Shown here piece after piece: positions 47,000 through 59,661 of a stretch of DNA of 64,000 bases. Location: positions 16,675,443-16,739,442 of the forward strand of contig CM077116.1 in assembly GCA_039619475.1 (NCBI GenBank), read 5' to 3'. A program made the translations under genes and the position numbers. This DNA comes from Icerya purchasi (Eukaryota; Arthropoda; Insecta; Hemiptera; Monophlebidae). The notes beneath the pieces are model-generated. The model saw nothing but the letters and a program-made list of their open reading frames with translations. It did no database searches and was not told the origin of the DNA. Positions within the stretch are counted from its first letter, which is position 1; every line of letters starts with the position of its first letter.

Positions 47000-48130
47000 T
47001 TTCGTTATAAGTACCCTTCTTTTTGGCTATTGTGTGATATTTACTTTTTCTAAAAATAGATTATAACCCTTGTCTACCCTTAAAATTTCGATAATTTAAA
47101 AAAAAAAATCATAAATATTATAATGTGATAAATATATTATTACAAAGATATAAAACACTTTAGTTACTTTTTGGAAAACAGTTTCTAACCACTTTTCACT
47201 CCGTGAAGTAAATTTTTCAAAAAATCTTTCTCGTTCGATAGTTTCGGTATACGGTATGTTCATATGGGTTTTCAGATAACCGGTGCAAATGGTTTCTCGG
47301 CTATAGTTTGATCATTATTTTATGCCAAAAATAGGGTGAAGCTTTTTGATACTCGTACAATTAAACTTTAGGGGATATGAAACAAATCGTATACACTTTT
47401 AGTATTCCATAATGCAAAACTATAATTTGATAACCGATTTGTGCCAAAAATGTAACAGTTTGTGTATTTTTTTTAGAGAAAATAACGGTTTTTAACTCTA
47501 TTTCACTCCTTTAAGTTCGAATTTTCAAAAAAGCGTTCTTATCTGATATCTCCAGTATATACATTATATCCGCATGAAGTTACACATGAGAATCACGATT
47601 CGTTTTTTCGTTTTGGCTGTAGCGTGATTTTTGGTTTTCTTAAAAACGGCGCTTTGCCCTCTTTTTCCCTTAAAATTTTGAGCAATTTAAAAAAAAAAGA
47701 TTGTGCACACATTTAATAAACCATATCATGCTATATTGCAATTTAGTAAACCTGTTTGTACCAAAAGTACATACATTATTTTGTGTAAAACGATTTTTAA
47801 TCCCTTTTCAGCCCCTAAAATTTAAATGTTCAAAAAAGCATTCTTGACATCTTCAGTACACAGAAGTCACGTTCATATAAAATTTCAATTATCTGGTCTA
47901 AATGGTTTCGAATGTAGCGTGATTACTGGTTTTCTAAAGAGCGATTTTCTGACTTATACCCTCTCTTTTTCACCTTTAAAAATTTTGAATTTTTTAATGA
48001 ATTTTTACATGGCGTCAGTACGTAGTGTCGTCATATTACGTGCTAATTTTCAGCTTCATAGACCTAGTGATTTTAGCTAATTGCGCCATTCAAATATTTC
48101 CAGATTTTCGCTTTTATATAGAGATTAAAG
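47000..48130 (+). repeat. Diverged tandem array, unit about 300 bp, roughly three to four units
   Basis: Two anchor words recur in phase. The first is TTCAAAAAA-C-TTCT near 47213, 47522 and 47826 (spacing 309 and 304). The second is G-AG-GTGAT(T) near 47030, 47303, 47619 and 47914 (spacing about 273, 316, 295). Between anchors the order is kept: CACTCC-T-AAGT, then CTCCAGTATA/CTTCAGTACA, then TTCATAT-AA or a related word, then the GTAGCGTGAT block, then CCCTCTTTTTC-CTTAAAATTTT. Units are diverged and the last (48000-48130) is partial, ending TTTTATATAGAGATTAAAG. The open frames at 47826-48080 and 48025-48270 run through the units and show nothing protein-like. A related fragment lies inverted at 61130-61600. 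Confidence 0.8.
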
Positions 48131-49570
48131 GGAGATTCGCTTCGATCGCGAACCCGCGATCTTCGCGATTTCTCACACAACGTCTGTCCAGACGTTATTC
48201 ATCGGATAATTTTGAACATTTACTATATTCACTCGTCACAGATATGAAAATTACGCGAACGAAAATATAGCAACAATTAGAAATGGTAATTTTCTTAAAC
48301 TTTAATTCATCCCGAAATGCTTCTGACCAATAATTATACCGCGAGAAAAACTCTTCTAATACATAAAGAGATGTATCTATTTTTGCGATTCGAACGATTA
48401 TCGTTTGCTAATTTTTTATTATTTTTTTCTTAATATTACTTTCTTCTTTTTTGGTACCGTGTTTTGAAGTAGTTTCTTTCTTGAATGGTTTTGAACAATA
48501 GCTGAAAAGTAATTAAGTTTCAATTCGATTATCGTTTTGCATTTTACACATTCTCCCCGACACAACATATTCCGTTCGGCGGTCTTTTCTTCTAGACTTC
48601 CATCTTGTTGTTCTTATTCTTCTTAAACAGCTAGAGTCATCCCGGCAGAAAAATACCTCATTTTCACCAAAGAAGACAAATTACTTTCTCCGTAGTATTC
48701 ACAACGATCATAAAAATTCGTCGTACAGAAATTTTACTTATTATTGCATCATAATGACAAAAGTGTATCGTCGACAGAATTAACAAAGTATTTCCGGGAA
48801 GTGACTGAAGAACTGGACGCAAATGGTGGCCGTGTAAGTGTAGCGCGCAATTTCGGGTTTAGAATTTAGCAGAGCGATTCGATTCCCAGTGACGACAAAA
48901 GTATTAACTAAAATAATGTATTAAACAAAAATGCAGCCAAACGATGTTAGTACTAAGCCAAAAACAAACAAAAAAAAAAAAAAAACAGAAAAAAAACAAA
49001 AAAACAAACAGGAAAAAACAAAAATGATGGTGACCTTAAACGATACGCATTAAACACGGTATTCGTTACGCACAGTTCTGCTACAACTGTGGCGCATTGA
49101 CAAGTCTGTGCATCAGCAGCACTGACGATGAACGCTGTTTGGTGGACTCATCCGAAAACCAATGGATATTTCGACTTTTTGTAATTGTATTGGCGCAGAA
49201 GAAAGCCGTACTGGTTGTTCGCAAACTCGTTTCCGTGTTAATCGAATAACGCAAAATAAATAAAATAAAAACCAAAAGGAAGTGCAAAAAATTAGGGGAA
49301 AAAGCACGTTGGCACAAAATGTTACCGTTTTTTTTTGTTTTTTTTTTATATTTTGAATTCTTCCGACGAGGAGGATGGAATACTCGATATAAAAACCGCG
49401 CTTCGGCAATGGTGAGCATTTGCGTCGCCGAATCGAACCTCAGGGATGAGAAATAAGAATCTTTGATGCATGTAGAGCATACAAGAAGTTGGAGCCTATT
49501 TCAGTCGGTTCATAAACCAGCGTGACTAGTAAACGTGTGCAAACAAAAACAAGACATCTCTGCGTTTTAA
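48131..49570. other. Non-coding stretch with an A-rich tract
   Basis: No gene is recognised. An A-rich tract with scattered C and G spans 48958-49023. The open frames at 49081-49419 and 49113-49409 (-) overlap one another and have no known motif. Confidence 0.5.
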
Positions 49571-50360
49571 TTAATACTTCGAAGTAATCGGGCACGGATT
49601 GCGAAACAGTTGGCCGAAATTAAACGTGCCAACAAGTTGCGGAAATCGTTAAGGGCCACGCAGTCAAATCGGACGGCCGCGCGGATGTCGCGCAAAGAAC
49701 GGGCCACCACCGAATGACACTAAGGAGGAAGAAGAAGAAAAGGTGGAAAGTGTGTGTGTCGGTGGGCCGAGATGTTCGGTATTTGTTTCGACTAATGAGA
49801 GACCGAAAGCTGAAACACAGTGTTGATAATAAACAAAAAGCGCGCCTATCGAAAGTGAGACGGAAAATAAGACGAACGTGGAAATTACGATAGTCACGGG
49901 CTCATTCTGGTTGCGTTCCGGTTCGATAGTCGGCTGACATTTTATAATCACCCAGTTGGTCGGCGAAATTTTTGTTGCTGTTCGGGAGGCTTCCGTTAAA
50001 ACGTTTACAATAGACCATCGCCAGTGGTAGTGGCGCGTTTTCAGTCAGCATCGATAGAGTTCCCTCAATCCGGTACCATCAAATTACTGTTACAAAAAAA
50101 AGGTACACTGTTCACCTTGTGCCGGTAAAATTACTGCAATTTTCACAATAACACTCTGTATTTATACAGTGATCGCGCTCCTCGTTTTTCGGCTTCTCTC
50201 CGTCGCTCTAAATAGTCTCCCGCGTCGACAATTAAAACATCGCTACTTCCGTTAAATTTGCACCGGGCAGTTAATGCGTTTTCTCGACGAATTTATTAAT
50301 TAAGAGGAGATAAGTTAGAGTGTGTCCGTCGTGCGCCATTTTTGAGAACAGAGGAAATAG
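49571..50360. other. CpG-richer island without recognised gene
   Basis: This segment is noticeably richer in G+C and in CpG than its surroundings, for example around 49660-49710 and 49980-50060. A TCAGTC word at 50041 matches the arthropod initiator consensus, but no convincing DPE or TATA box is in place. The open frame at 49664-49951 (-) is unrecognised. It could be a promoter or untranslated first exon of a gene outside the window, or a transposon remnant. Confidence 0.3.
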
Positions 50361-52527
50361 ACCGTGCTCGGCGAATATTTTCATTTGTCGCTGGCCAAGC
50401 CGACGTATAGCATTTTTCTTCCGCTATTAAGCTGTATAAACTCTGGCGCTATTGCCTTTCAAGCCTTCGTGAACATACATATCACTAAGAAGTCCCTCGG
50501 CTCTCGTTTTATCCTAGCAAGCAAGCGAACAAGATGTCCACTGAATTGCACTAGAAAGAATATAATCATCTTTTGTTTTTGCTGTTTTTTTTTTTTTGTT
50601 TTTTTCTTTTTGAAAGTTACGTCTGTGCCCGAGTCCGAGAGAAATTTTATTAAAGTGCGCGGACTCGTATCATTCTTACTAGTATTCGATAAATGCTCGA
50701 CAATTTACGAATATCGAAGATAATTATCGAATAGCTGCAGAATTTATTGTAACGAGCTAAAATGATTAAGCGCAAACTGTAAAAAGATCTCGATAGCAAT
50801 AAAAACACGTACTGCGCAATCTCGTAATTAACCAATGAACGCTTCGGCAATTTTTAAAACAATAATATACAATATTAATGATCTCGATTTTCCCGCGTTA
50901 AAAACTACTCGTCACATTCGCAACCGGTAAAGTAATAAAAAATGAATAATAATTAAATATTCCGCCACTAGATTCCCATGACGAAAATCATCTCGCACTA
51001 GGTGTAAACTTACCGATATCTGAAGCTTCGTTCACGACTCATTGTAACACGGGTACCGCAGAATTTAGTGCGCAGCAACAAAGTCTTTCTAATATTTGCC
51101 GATTTACCAATTTTTCCAACATCGACAACTACATTATTTAACTCTCAGATCGGAAAAATTATCGTTTTTTTTTTAAATCGAACGAGAAAAAAGTATACTG
51201 TAGTTTTTCATTCATTGTAAACGTTTCAGAGAATTATCTCAAATGTAGAGATCGAAAAATTTCGACCACGATCAGGTCGTTCGGCGTCGTCTTCCTTTCG
51301 ATCTCTAAAACACTGAAGAAGTGGAATAAGCGTGGAGTCAACAACCGAGCACCTGTCTGCACGGAAAATGTGGTGCCCCCCCCCCCTTAAGAAATTAACG
51401 TGTTAGAACGGAGTCGTCATATTTTGGCCTAACCGTGAACATTTCGGCGCGACCAATCTCGGACGTAGTCATTTCAGCGCCACCGAGTTTCACAACACTG
51501 TACTTTAATTAGCAGTTAGAATATAGCGTGTCACGCAGGAAGATCCTATGGAATAAGAGCGAAGGTTTAAAAATTAAGCGACGTTCGGAAGTCACTACAT
51601 AATTCAAACAACAGATTATCCCTTTGACACCAGTATTACGTTACTGCAAATCTGGAATTTAACTCATCTCATTTCTTACAAAACCATCATCACGAAGGCC
51701 TACCGCGAGTTCATCTTTACCATTTATCACTTCCCCGCCTAAAATAACTGTTCTTTACGCTCGCACTAGCCGAAATAAAGTTTCCATCGTACCGGTTCTT
51801 CTTTCCGTTTTTTTTTTTTTTTGTTTTTTTAGAATCTGTAAAGACGCAAAATTGTTTTTTAAGCTAATCTTTCCAAAAATTCTTACGTTAAATGAAATGC
51901 TTCTAATAAACATTTCGGAATTACATAAAAGAAAAGCGCGCTACTTTTATGCAATCATCGTACGCAGAACTACAATGTTTACGGCGAAGAAGGAAAAAAA
52001 AGGGGGGGGATTCATTTTTAAGTCACACAAAATGGAATATACAAATATTCAGTCGAGACGATAGTTAAACGGGCAGCAAATAAACGACATCAACAGTTAT
52101 TCGACTGTAACATTTATTAAAATCATAAATGGTTTATATGCAATAAGTAGATGGTACAAGATAATGCGGAAAAGTTTCTGCAAAGTAACTAGTCCTTATA
52201 GACTAGACAATATCGATTAGAGAAATACAACACATTCGAAACGCGCGTAAAGAAAAAAGGTCGCTAAAAGCTTATTGAAAACCCATATATAAACTTTAGT
52301 AATGGAAAATAAATAAAACGCAAAACGGAACACTCGATTAAGACGATTAAAGGGAAGAGTATACAAAGAAAATATGATTGACGCAGCTCTATCGGCAGAG
52401 AGAAAAAAAGACGTTCCTTTATCATTTTAACGTCACTATCAGTATTTTCTTCTTTTTTTTTTTTTTGTAAATGAATTATTAAACCCTTTCCACTGCAAAT
52501 AGTATAAAAGATGCTACTTAAAATGTA
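50361..52527. other. Non-coding stretch
   Basis: A 119-codon frame at 50364-50723 (+) is unrecognised. Its central Phe/Cys-rich stretch comes from a T-run, so it is probably chance. A C12 tract at 51378-51389 is followed by TTAAG. T-runs lie at 51809-51832 and 52452-52467. No element is recognised. Confidence 0.5.
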
Positions 52528-52617
52528 TAAATATAAAATAAATAAATTCCTTAATAACAAACGAAAGTAAGTATAAATTAACTTACCTCAATAAATTAAA
52601 ATAAATACCTTATTTTA

Positions 52618-52649
52618 GAAAAACGTTTTCGGGCATAACCCATCATCAG
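52618..52649 (-). other. Hammerhead-like stem-loop motif, left arm copy
   Basis: On the minus strand it reads CTGATGATGGGTTATGCCCG followed by AAAACG. CTGATGA and CGAAA match two invariant parts of a hammerhead ribozyme core. They are separated by a stem GGGU/GCCC closing a UAU loop, with one extra U at the base. Stems I and III and the cleavage site could not be assigned, so ribozyme activity is only a hypothesis. Confidence 0.4.
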
Positions 52650-52895
52650 CTAACAACACAAAGTACAAAACAAAAACAGCTAATAGCATAATTCATAAAA
52701 CATCAAACCATCCAAATCAACATAAATATGCATATTTCGTAAACAAATATATTATTAAATATTCCGATGACTTTAAATAATCGAAACAAACAAAAATAAA
52801 AATATTAAAAACTTCAGCATAAAATAATGGCTAAAATGAACAAATAATAGATTAATCTACAAAATAAAATCTAAATCAAAATATATGCAAAAAAC

Positions 52896-52897
<2 letters not shown>

Positions 52898-52931
<34 letters not shown>
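52898..52931. repeat. AAT microsatellite
   Basis: About eleven AAT units inside the 1.4-kb inverted-repeat element. Confidence 0.95.
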
Positions 52932-52932
<1 letters not shown>

Positions 52933-53856
52933 GGTTGGATAACATACACATTTATAAACAATAATATGTATAAATTAACCAATATACAGGTTATTGCATA
53001 ATTTTCGGCGTGTAATAAACTAGCGCGTCTATGAAAAACGTAGTATATACGCGTTATACTGATAAGTAACAAAAAAAACTTGTGAAAACGGCCACTAGGA
53101 CTTTTTTTAAAACTTGTAACGTTTGTTCCATTCTTTTCTAATAAACAATTCGTAAACTGTAATCAATTTTGCGATGTGCAATGATTTTTGGACCACCCTG
53201 TATTTAAAAAATAAGAACGCTAAATAATGTAGCATTAAAAATTACAAATAATTTAAGAAATAAAGTGAACATTTTAATTATACAAAAAATAATATTCATG
53301 AAAATAACAGTTATACAAAATAAACTACAGAAATTGTGAAAAATCACATAACGGTCAAACAGGTAGAAAAATCAAATGCCGATTAGGGGGGAGCATATAA
53401 AATCATTTAATAATAACAAAACTGAAAATCTACATATGCTGAATATCTGATAAAACCTAATACAGAAGAAACAATAATAGTCTTGGCTTCCTGTAATAAG
53501 GGAAACTCAATAAATACAGCTAAAAATTATTACATAAATAAAAACAAACATAATTAATCTTAAACAATCAAATACCGAATAATAATAACCTTCATTTTAA
53601 TATAAAAATTGAACTCTTTTTCGATTTTTGTTCTGTTTATAATTTCAATATTTTGTTTTGAAAATTTGTGCGTTACATTCGACATTATTTTGTAAACAAA
53701 ATGCCGCTTTTGATTTTTCATATATTTCATCGCCCTCGATTGTAATTATACCGCCATCTGCCTATTATTTACCTACATATATACACAGGCAGTAATCCTA
53801 TTATTTCTCTGCAGTGCGTTTTTAGTTTTAACCGAGTGTACTCTGTGTGTTGTTAA

Positions 53857-53881
53857 CTGATGATGGGCTATAAAACGTTTC
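53857..53881 (+). other. Hammerhead-like stem-loop motif, right arm copy
   Basis: The plus strand reads CTGATGATGGGCTATAAAAC, then GTTTC. The CTGATGA part is intact, but the stem partner and the G before AAAA are lost, so this copy is decayed. Confidence 0.35.
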
Positions 53882-53971
53882 TTTAAATTGAGGTATATAT
53901 TTTAATTTATTAAAATTATTTTATACTTATTTCTATTTGTTATTCTCAGGAATTCATTTATTTTATATTTA

Positions 53972-56105
53972 GTATAACACTTTACACATATTTAAGAAAT
54001 TTCTTCGCTAAAAAGAAAATCACTATTCGCTTCATCGCTACCCTCATTTTATTTCCATTCCCAATAATAATAACAAAAAATACAATATAAATACACCACT
54101 CTTTTTTTTGGCTGTTCCTATAAGTCGTTGAAATATTTTCACTGATATTATTTATCTAAAACGAATTTAATGTTATTAAAGGCTAATGTGACTTTCTTAA
54201 AAAATCCGACAAGCTAATAGTAGGCGGTGAGTGCTGCTTTTTTATACTTAACGTTGTGATAACTAACATAAAACTGATCGCGAGTTTTGCTTTTGATGGG
54301 CGATTTCATATGCACAGGAAAACAGCTGGTATGTACTTTTAATATATTCAACATGAAACACGGCAGGAATAAAGAGACTTTTTCCTTTTACATTTATTAC
54401 GAATACTTTTCGCAATTAACCGAATGAAACAGTTAAAAGTAGGAAAAAATCACGTCATTCATAAAATTAAATTAAAAACATTGGGAACAGTACAGTTTGT
54501 TTCCTTTTATTAATCAAATAGACAGGACTGTAATGAAATATAATGATATTAAATAATTACAGTTGGAAAAAATCATATGAACACCGTGCACAACGCAAGT
54601 AGAAGTGCGATTTAATGAATTAAAAGTTGAAAAGTATATAGCCTTACTTAAAACGGTTCTTAGTTTTCAGGTGCTACGCTATCCGCCTCTAAAAAAAAAG
54701 ATTGAAAATGAATAAGGGGGAGAGCGTTTGTTTCTAAATACGAGTAAATGCATTATCTGAACATCCGAAATGTTATCTAAATCATTTTGCTTAAAACTAT
54801 CGGGTTACATATAGATTTGTTTATTTCTGGCTGTCTTTCAAATGTAAAAGGTTTTTTTTTTTTTTTGACAATATCTGTTAACATTCTCAACATAGATATG
54901 AAGAAAAAATGAAGTAATATTTGTCTTTTAAATTTTAGACAATAGTCGTTCAAATGTCAGGGTCTAGAGTAACGTAGCGTCAACTGAAGTCAAAATTCCA
55001 AAGTACGAAAATACTTACATACTATTTATACAACGTGTATACGGAATTAGAACATGCGCCGCGGTATAAACATATGATATTAACGTGTCTAATTATGTTT
55101 AATATTTAATATTGATATTTTACTCAAAAAAAAATATTAAGCATAATATCGTTCGTTTTTTGTTTTTTTTTTGTAATAATGTTACAAACATTTTTTAAGA
55201 AATCGTAATTAAAAGGTTTAAACTCCATTCCTTCTCGGATACACCACACTGCGGGATACTCGATGATTAATACAACCCACCGGGGTAAGATTTTTTGATA
55301 TCAACCTTGGAATAAACTAGCGTAAATTTCAATTTTCCGCCAGACAACAAATATTATTCTTCATCCGATAAAAGATCCGAATTATTAATATAGAATGAGG
55401 GGAAAATGTCATTAATTTTTCTTGCACGATCACTAGTAAAATTTTTCAACTCTTCACTTTCTTTGATCATACTATAGCGACTATAACGCAGCAATATTTT
55501 TGGAAATTATTCCGAGAACCTTTTTCCCTCCATCGATTTTTCTTCTAATTTCGAAAAGTTATATAAACCACAACACATTCATTACGATTATTTTCCAATC
55601 TGCACTGACTGGTTCTTCAGAAGACCGTCTGCAAATCCGAGCTTCGGAAAATTTCTTTTCTCCGACGTACGGTTAATAACGAAAAAAATTTTTCAATTTC
55701 AAAATATCGTCGCACGTTTGATGTTCTCGATTTTTATTCGACGTGGTTTCAGTAATACTTTTTTTTGGAAAGCTTCATAACGTTCGCGACGCAATTTAAT
55801 AAAATGCTAATGGTACCTCCCAAAAAGTTGGATAGGTTGAAGTCGATCTTATTGTTAATAATTTGAAGAAACTTTTTTATTTATTTTGCAAAATTATCGC
55901 CTTCCCACTACATTCTTACAATGCGCGTTTTTTGCCTCTTTTATATCAAAGTATACACACTGACAGTTTACATAATCTTTACAAATCAGCTTAATAGCAT
56001 CGTGTTTACTACGAGAGAGAGAACAGAGTATATTACTGGATTCGAGAAAAAAAAACTGAAAAAAAATATATCTTCATTATTTCTTATCACAAGAGATGCC
56101 AATAA
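53972..56105. other. AT-rich non-coding stretch
   Basis: No gene or element was recognised. A T-run lies at 54851-54866. Confidence 0.55.
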
Positions 56106-59100
56106 CAAAAAAAAAAAAAAAAAAAAAAAACATGAGAAAAAAAGTAAGGCCAATAATGTATGCCGAAAACTGTGTTGTGAGAAAAGCACGAATATTTCGA
56201 TTAAATTACGTTCGCGTACGTTTTAGTTTTAATAAATTTATTAAAAGCGGCACGCGGCGATTGTGCAGCATCAGATTAAGATAATGATATTTTGTAAGCT
56301 TCTGCACAGGAGATCGTTTGTACGGAATGCTGACGGTCTAAAAGTATTGAAATAAAAAAAAAAAACGATTTCGTCATAACCAATTAGAATATTAAGAGAG
56401 AAAAAAAGAACAAAATATGCCATTCGTTTCGTGGTTAATGAAAGCGCTTATAAACATTTATCACCACGTTACAAACCACTAAACGGTTTTAGTAACCGCT
56501 TCCAAATAACTACAAATACAAGTCTATCTATAAACACGCGTACATGCACGGACGGCGGTAACTGTCACTTGTGTGCGTACGCTCACATAGGGTGGCCCGA
56601 TACTGCAGAGAATACCTCTGCAAGCCACCAGAATCGAACACAAACGGCGAATCAGATTTCATCTTAATGACCTCGATATTTCGCGAACAGAGAGATATCA
56701 TGTGGAACATGTTTTGTAATCGACATTTTCATACTCGTACTACCCTATTATTTAACTGTACCTAAATATTTTTAATCTCTGCTACGCTCTCTATTCAGAC
56801 ACACGCCTACTGATACGCTCTAGACGTGACTCCTCTCCCTAAAATCGAAACTACTTCGTTTTACCTGAAAAAAATTCGACATTTGCCATTCACGCTGCCT
56901 CTGAGGAAGGCAGGACAATTAAAACACATTAAACGTGTAATAACAATTTCGATTGTTTACACTGAACACGTCACTATGTTGGTCGACAACGGAAAAAAAG
57001 GCGAATTTAATGGGAGCGATTAAACGTTCAGAACAAAAAGTCAGAACATTTATTAACATAACCGGGAATGAACCGAAGTTGAACGCGCAAGTGTAAAAAA
57101 AAAAACTATTTTCGCGGTAAATCAAAGCTACATTTTGAAGTATATTTCCGGTGCGATAGAAATTCACAACTTCAGCATTTTCTGTAAGAATGGTGGAAGC
57201 TTTCGGTAGAAATTATTTTTGCGAAGAATTCCTTAAATGAAGTACGCGCAAATTAGTTTTTCATTCATTTACTTCTCGAAGAATGGTTCTTATATAGAGG
57301 CTATATAAAAAGTTAGAATAAAATCGATTTCCGAAATCGATTCAGAAGAAATATCTAAATTCCGAAATCGATTCTGCTCGCGATAATTAAAATTAACCAA
57401 CCCGAGCTGCTAAACTTTGCATACCTCTATTTCTAAATACTAAATTGCCTTTGACTACCGTATAATACTTCGAAGTACGATATAACGTTAAATTTGTCTC
57501 AGCCTTTCCTTCTTCACGAAGTATTAAGTTTCTGCATCTTATGAGTAATTCTTAAATATACATATATCTTATGTAACACTAATTTCTCAGAAACGGAATT
57601 AAGGATCTTAATAAAATTCACAAAAATTAGGGGTTTTTAGAGAGTCTCCTCGAAATTAACTGGTTACTCGTTTCGAGAAAAAAACTTAATTTAATTCACT
57701 GATTCAGGAGGATTTTGAGAAAAATTTAGTCACTAAATACTTAAAATTTAACCAATTTATTAGTCAGAGATTAAAGTAAAAAAAAAAAAAAACAAAAAAA
57801 AAAAAACTGCACCGCAATCGGATTCTAGAATTATTATAAGGATTTGAGTTGAACGCTGATTTAGTCATTTTCTATTTTGACATGAAATGTTTCACGTGGC
57901 TAGGAGTCAGTCAAATAAAATACGACGCTATAGATGTATTGATAAATTAGTAAATTGGCTCATTCGGTTACACAACACGATACATTTGTAAGTTGAGCAG
58001 AAAAAAAACTATTGCGGTGGTGCGATGAACCAAAAATGAGAATCCCCAAAATGCATTCATAATATATATAACGTTTTCCGGTCAAGAGAGAGAAAATGTA
58101 CAAATTTTAAAACGAAAAAAAGTGACGGCAAATTTAAGATTTTTCCCTAGGGTCTTTTTAATGTGTTTCACTGCATCTAAATTTTTACCTGCTTTTTTCG
58201 TTTCAAACGTCGTTCATACCTGAAGCTAACTACAGTTTTTTCCGAGCAACCAAATGTTATGCATTGCTTCGGAATTGCTACGTTCTACGGTTTTCGACCA
58301 AGTTTATTGTTAAATTTCACAATCTACGCTTATTCACTGTTCTAAATAAACTTTTAATGAAACATTCTAGTTGTTGAAGAAACTTAATTGAAACTTATCA
58401 AAAACATTACCTAATAATTACGGATTACTCCGAAAACTGTAAAAAACACATTTCTCACCAAAAATAACAAGTTATTTTCATACGTTATTAAATAAGACGT
58501 TATTTTTACGCAGCAGCTACTACTCGACTCTTTTTTTCAACACGGCACGATAGCCTACAGATTACTTTTCTTGGAAAAATCTCTAATTACTTACGCGGAA
58601 TCCTGATAATTTCTTCGAAGTTAGGCAAACGGTTTTCAACATTTTTTCGATTATCTTTCTATTCGTTTTATTTTCTAATATGGAAATTGTCGAATATTTC
58701 AATATTAATCAAGCAGAAATCATTAAATCGTAAACACTGGAATAACATTTTTGATAGTTTAACAAGTATCAATGCTGCGCGGGTGCAATTGAAGCAAGCA
58801 AGTGCAGAAGCCCCATTAGTTATAGAAGAGCGAAGTAAGCAAGAAGCTAAACCTCGTAAAATAATTCATCCGCTAATCTGACTGCGATGATTCTATGATG
58901 TAACCTTAAATATTGCTTGTGTAAAGAGATCTAACGATACAAGGAACGTGCCAAATTCAATTTTAACACGGTGGTCTTTATTTCTACTTACTATTTATGT
59001 TTTATTTTCATTTTTTTGCTCGTCAACTGGGAGGACGGTCTTCTCTCAGAAACTCTTAGAAGCGGAAGATGTCAGCTAAAAAAGACGTGACAATATGAAG

Positions 59101-59625
59101 AAGCCAAAAGCGACAATGATGGAAACTAGAAGGAGCATTTGTAATAAAGAGAAGGAAGTCTTTAATAAATAGAGTATATAAAATCGAGCACGTTGTTCGA
59201 CACAAAGAAATTAACGTAGGAACAAACGTGATCAGCATGCTTCATTCGGATTGTAAAGTAAAGTAAATCAAGAACAAATTTGGACACCTTTTTAAATTAT
59301 TTTAAAAAATTCCCAAATTTAGTCTCTGTCTGATAAAGTTTTTCCATTCGACACCACTGCTTATTGCTTGACCATTGTCCAGTATAGTGGTTGTTAAATA
59401 TATACTCACAGCCATAACTTGTAGCTTCAAATCAACTTTATCCGATCAACTAGCGTTAAATTATTATGCTAAAGAAATATCGGCTTAAAAGAAGTATACA
59501 ACCTTGCAGAAAATGTACAAGATTGAAGATTGAACGAAATAACTTTTCTACTCCTTTACAGATTTGTCTTAAACTGTAAAAAAGGGGGACGAAAAATGTG
59601 TGGCTCTACATTTAAAGTCTGTACG

Positions 59626-59661
<36 letters not shown>

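Larger units (their letters stand above)
52528..53971. mobile_element. 1.4-kb element with about 140-bp terminal inverted repeats
   Basis: The left arm 52528-52668 and the right arm 53836-53971 are inverted copies. Both contain, in mirror order, TAAATATAAAATAAAT, then ATTCCT-A-AATAACAAA, then AAGTATAAA, then AATAAATTAAAATA-ATACCT, the motif AAACGTTTT...GCCCATCATCAG, and TTAACAACACA. Identity is about 75-80% by eye. The interior is AT-rich, with an AAT microsatellite (52898-52931) and a mariner-like terminal motif (GGACCACCCTGTAT, 53190-53203), and has no coding motif. It could be a non-autonomous DNA transposon or two oppositely oriented termini of a retroelement with inverted pseudo-LTRs. 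No target duplication was identified. Confidence 0.8.

Noticed and set aside
48836..48897. tRNA-like B box (GATTCGATTCCC)
   Set aside because: No A box at the right distance and no clover-leaf arms could be drawn.
49081..49419. Two overlapping minus-strand open frames of about 100 codons
   Set aside because: They overlap in different frames, neither shows a motif, and an A-rich/T-rich tract keeps them open.
50041..50080. Insect initiator (TCAGTC) as a core promoter
   Set aside because: The word is common. No DPE at the required distance and no TATA box; kept only as a remark on the CpG-rich island.
50364..50723. 119-codon open frame considered as a membrane protein
   Set aside because: The hydrophobic centre comes from a T-run. 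There is no recognisable motif, and composition elsewhere is chance-like.
55986..56226. Lys-rich and Phe-rich open frames on opposite strands
   Set aside because: Both are driven by the A-run at 56107-56130.
59056..59238. Minus-strand frame resembling non-LTR tails
   Set aside because: Leu/Phe/Ser richness alone. No RNase H or zinc-knuckle motif.
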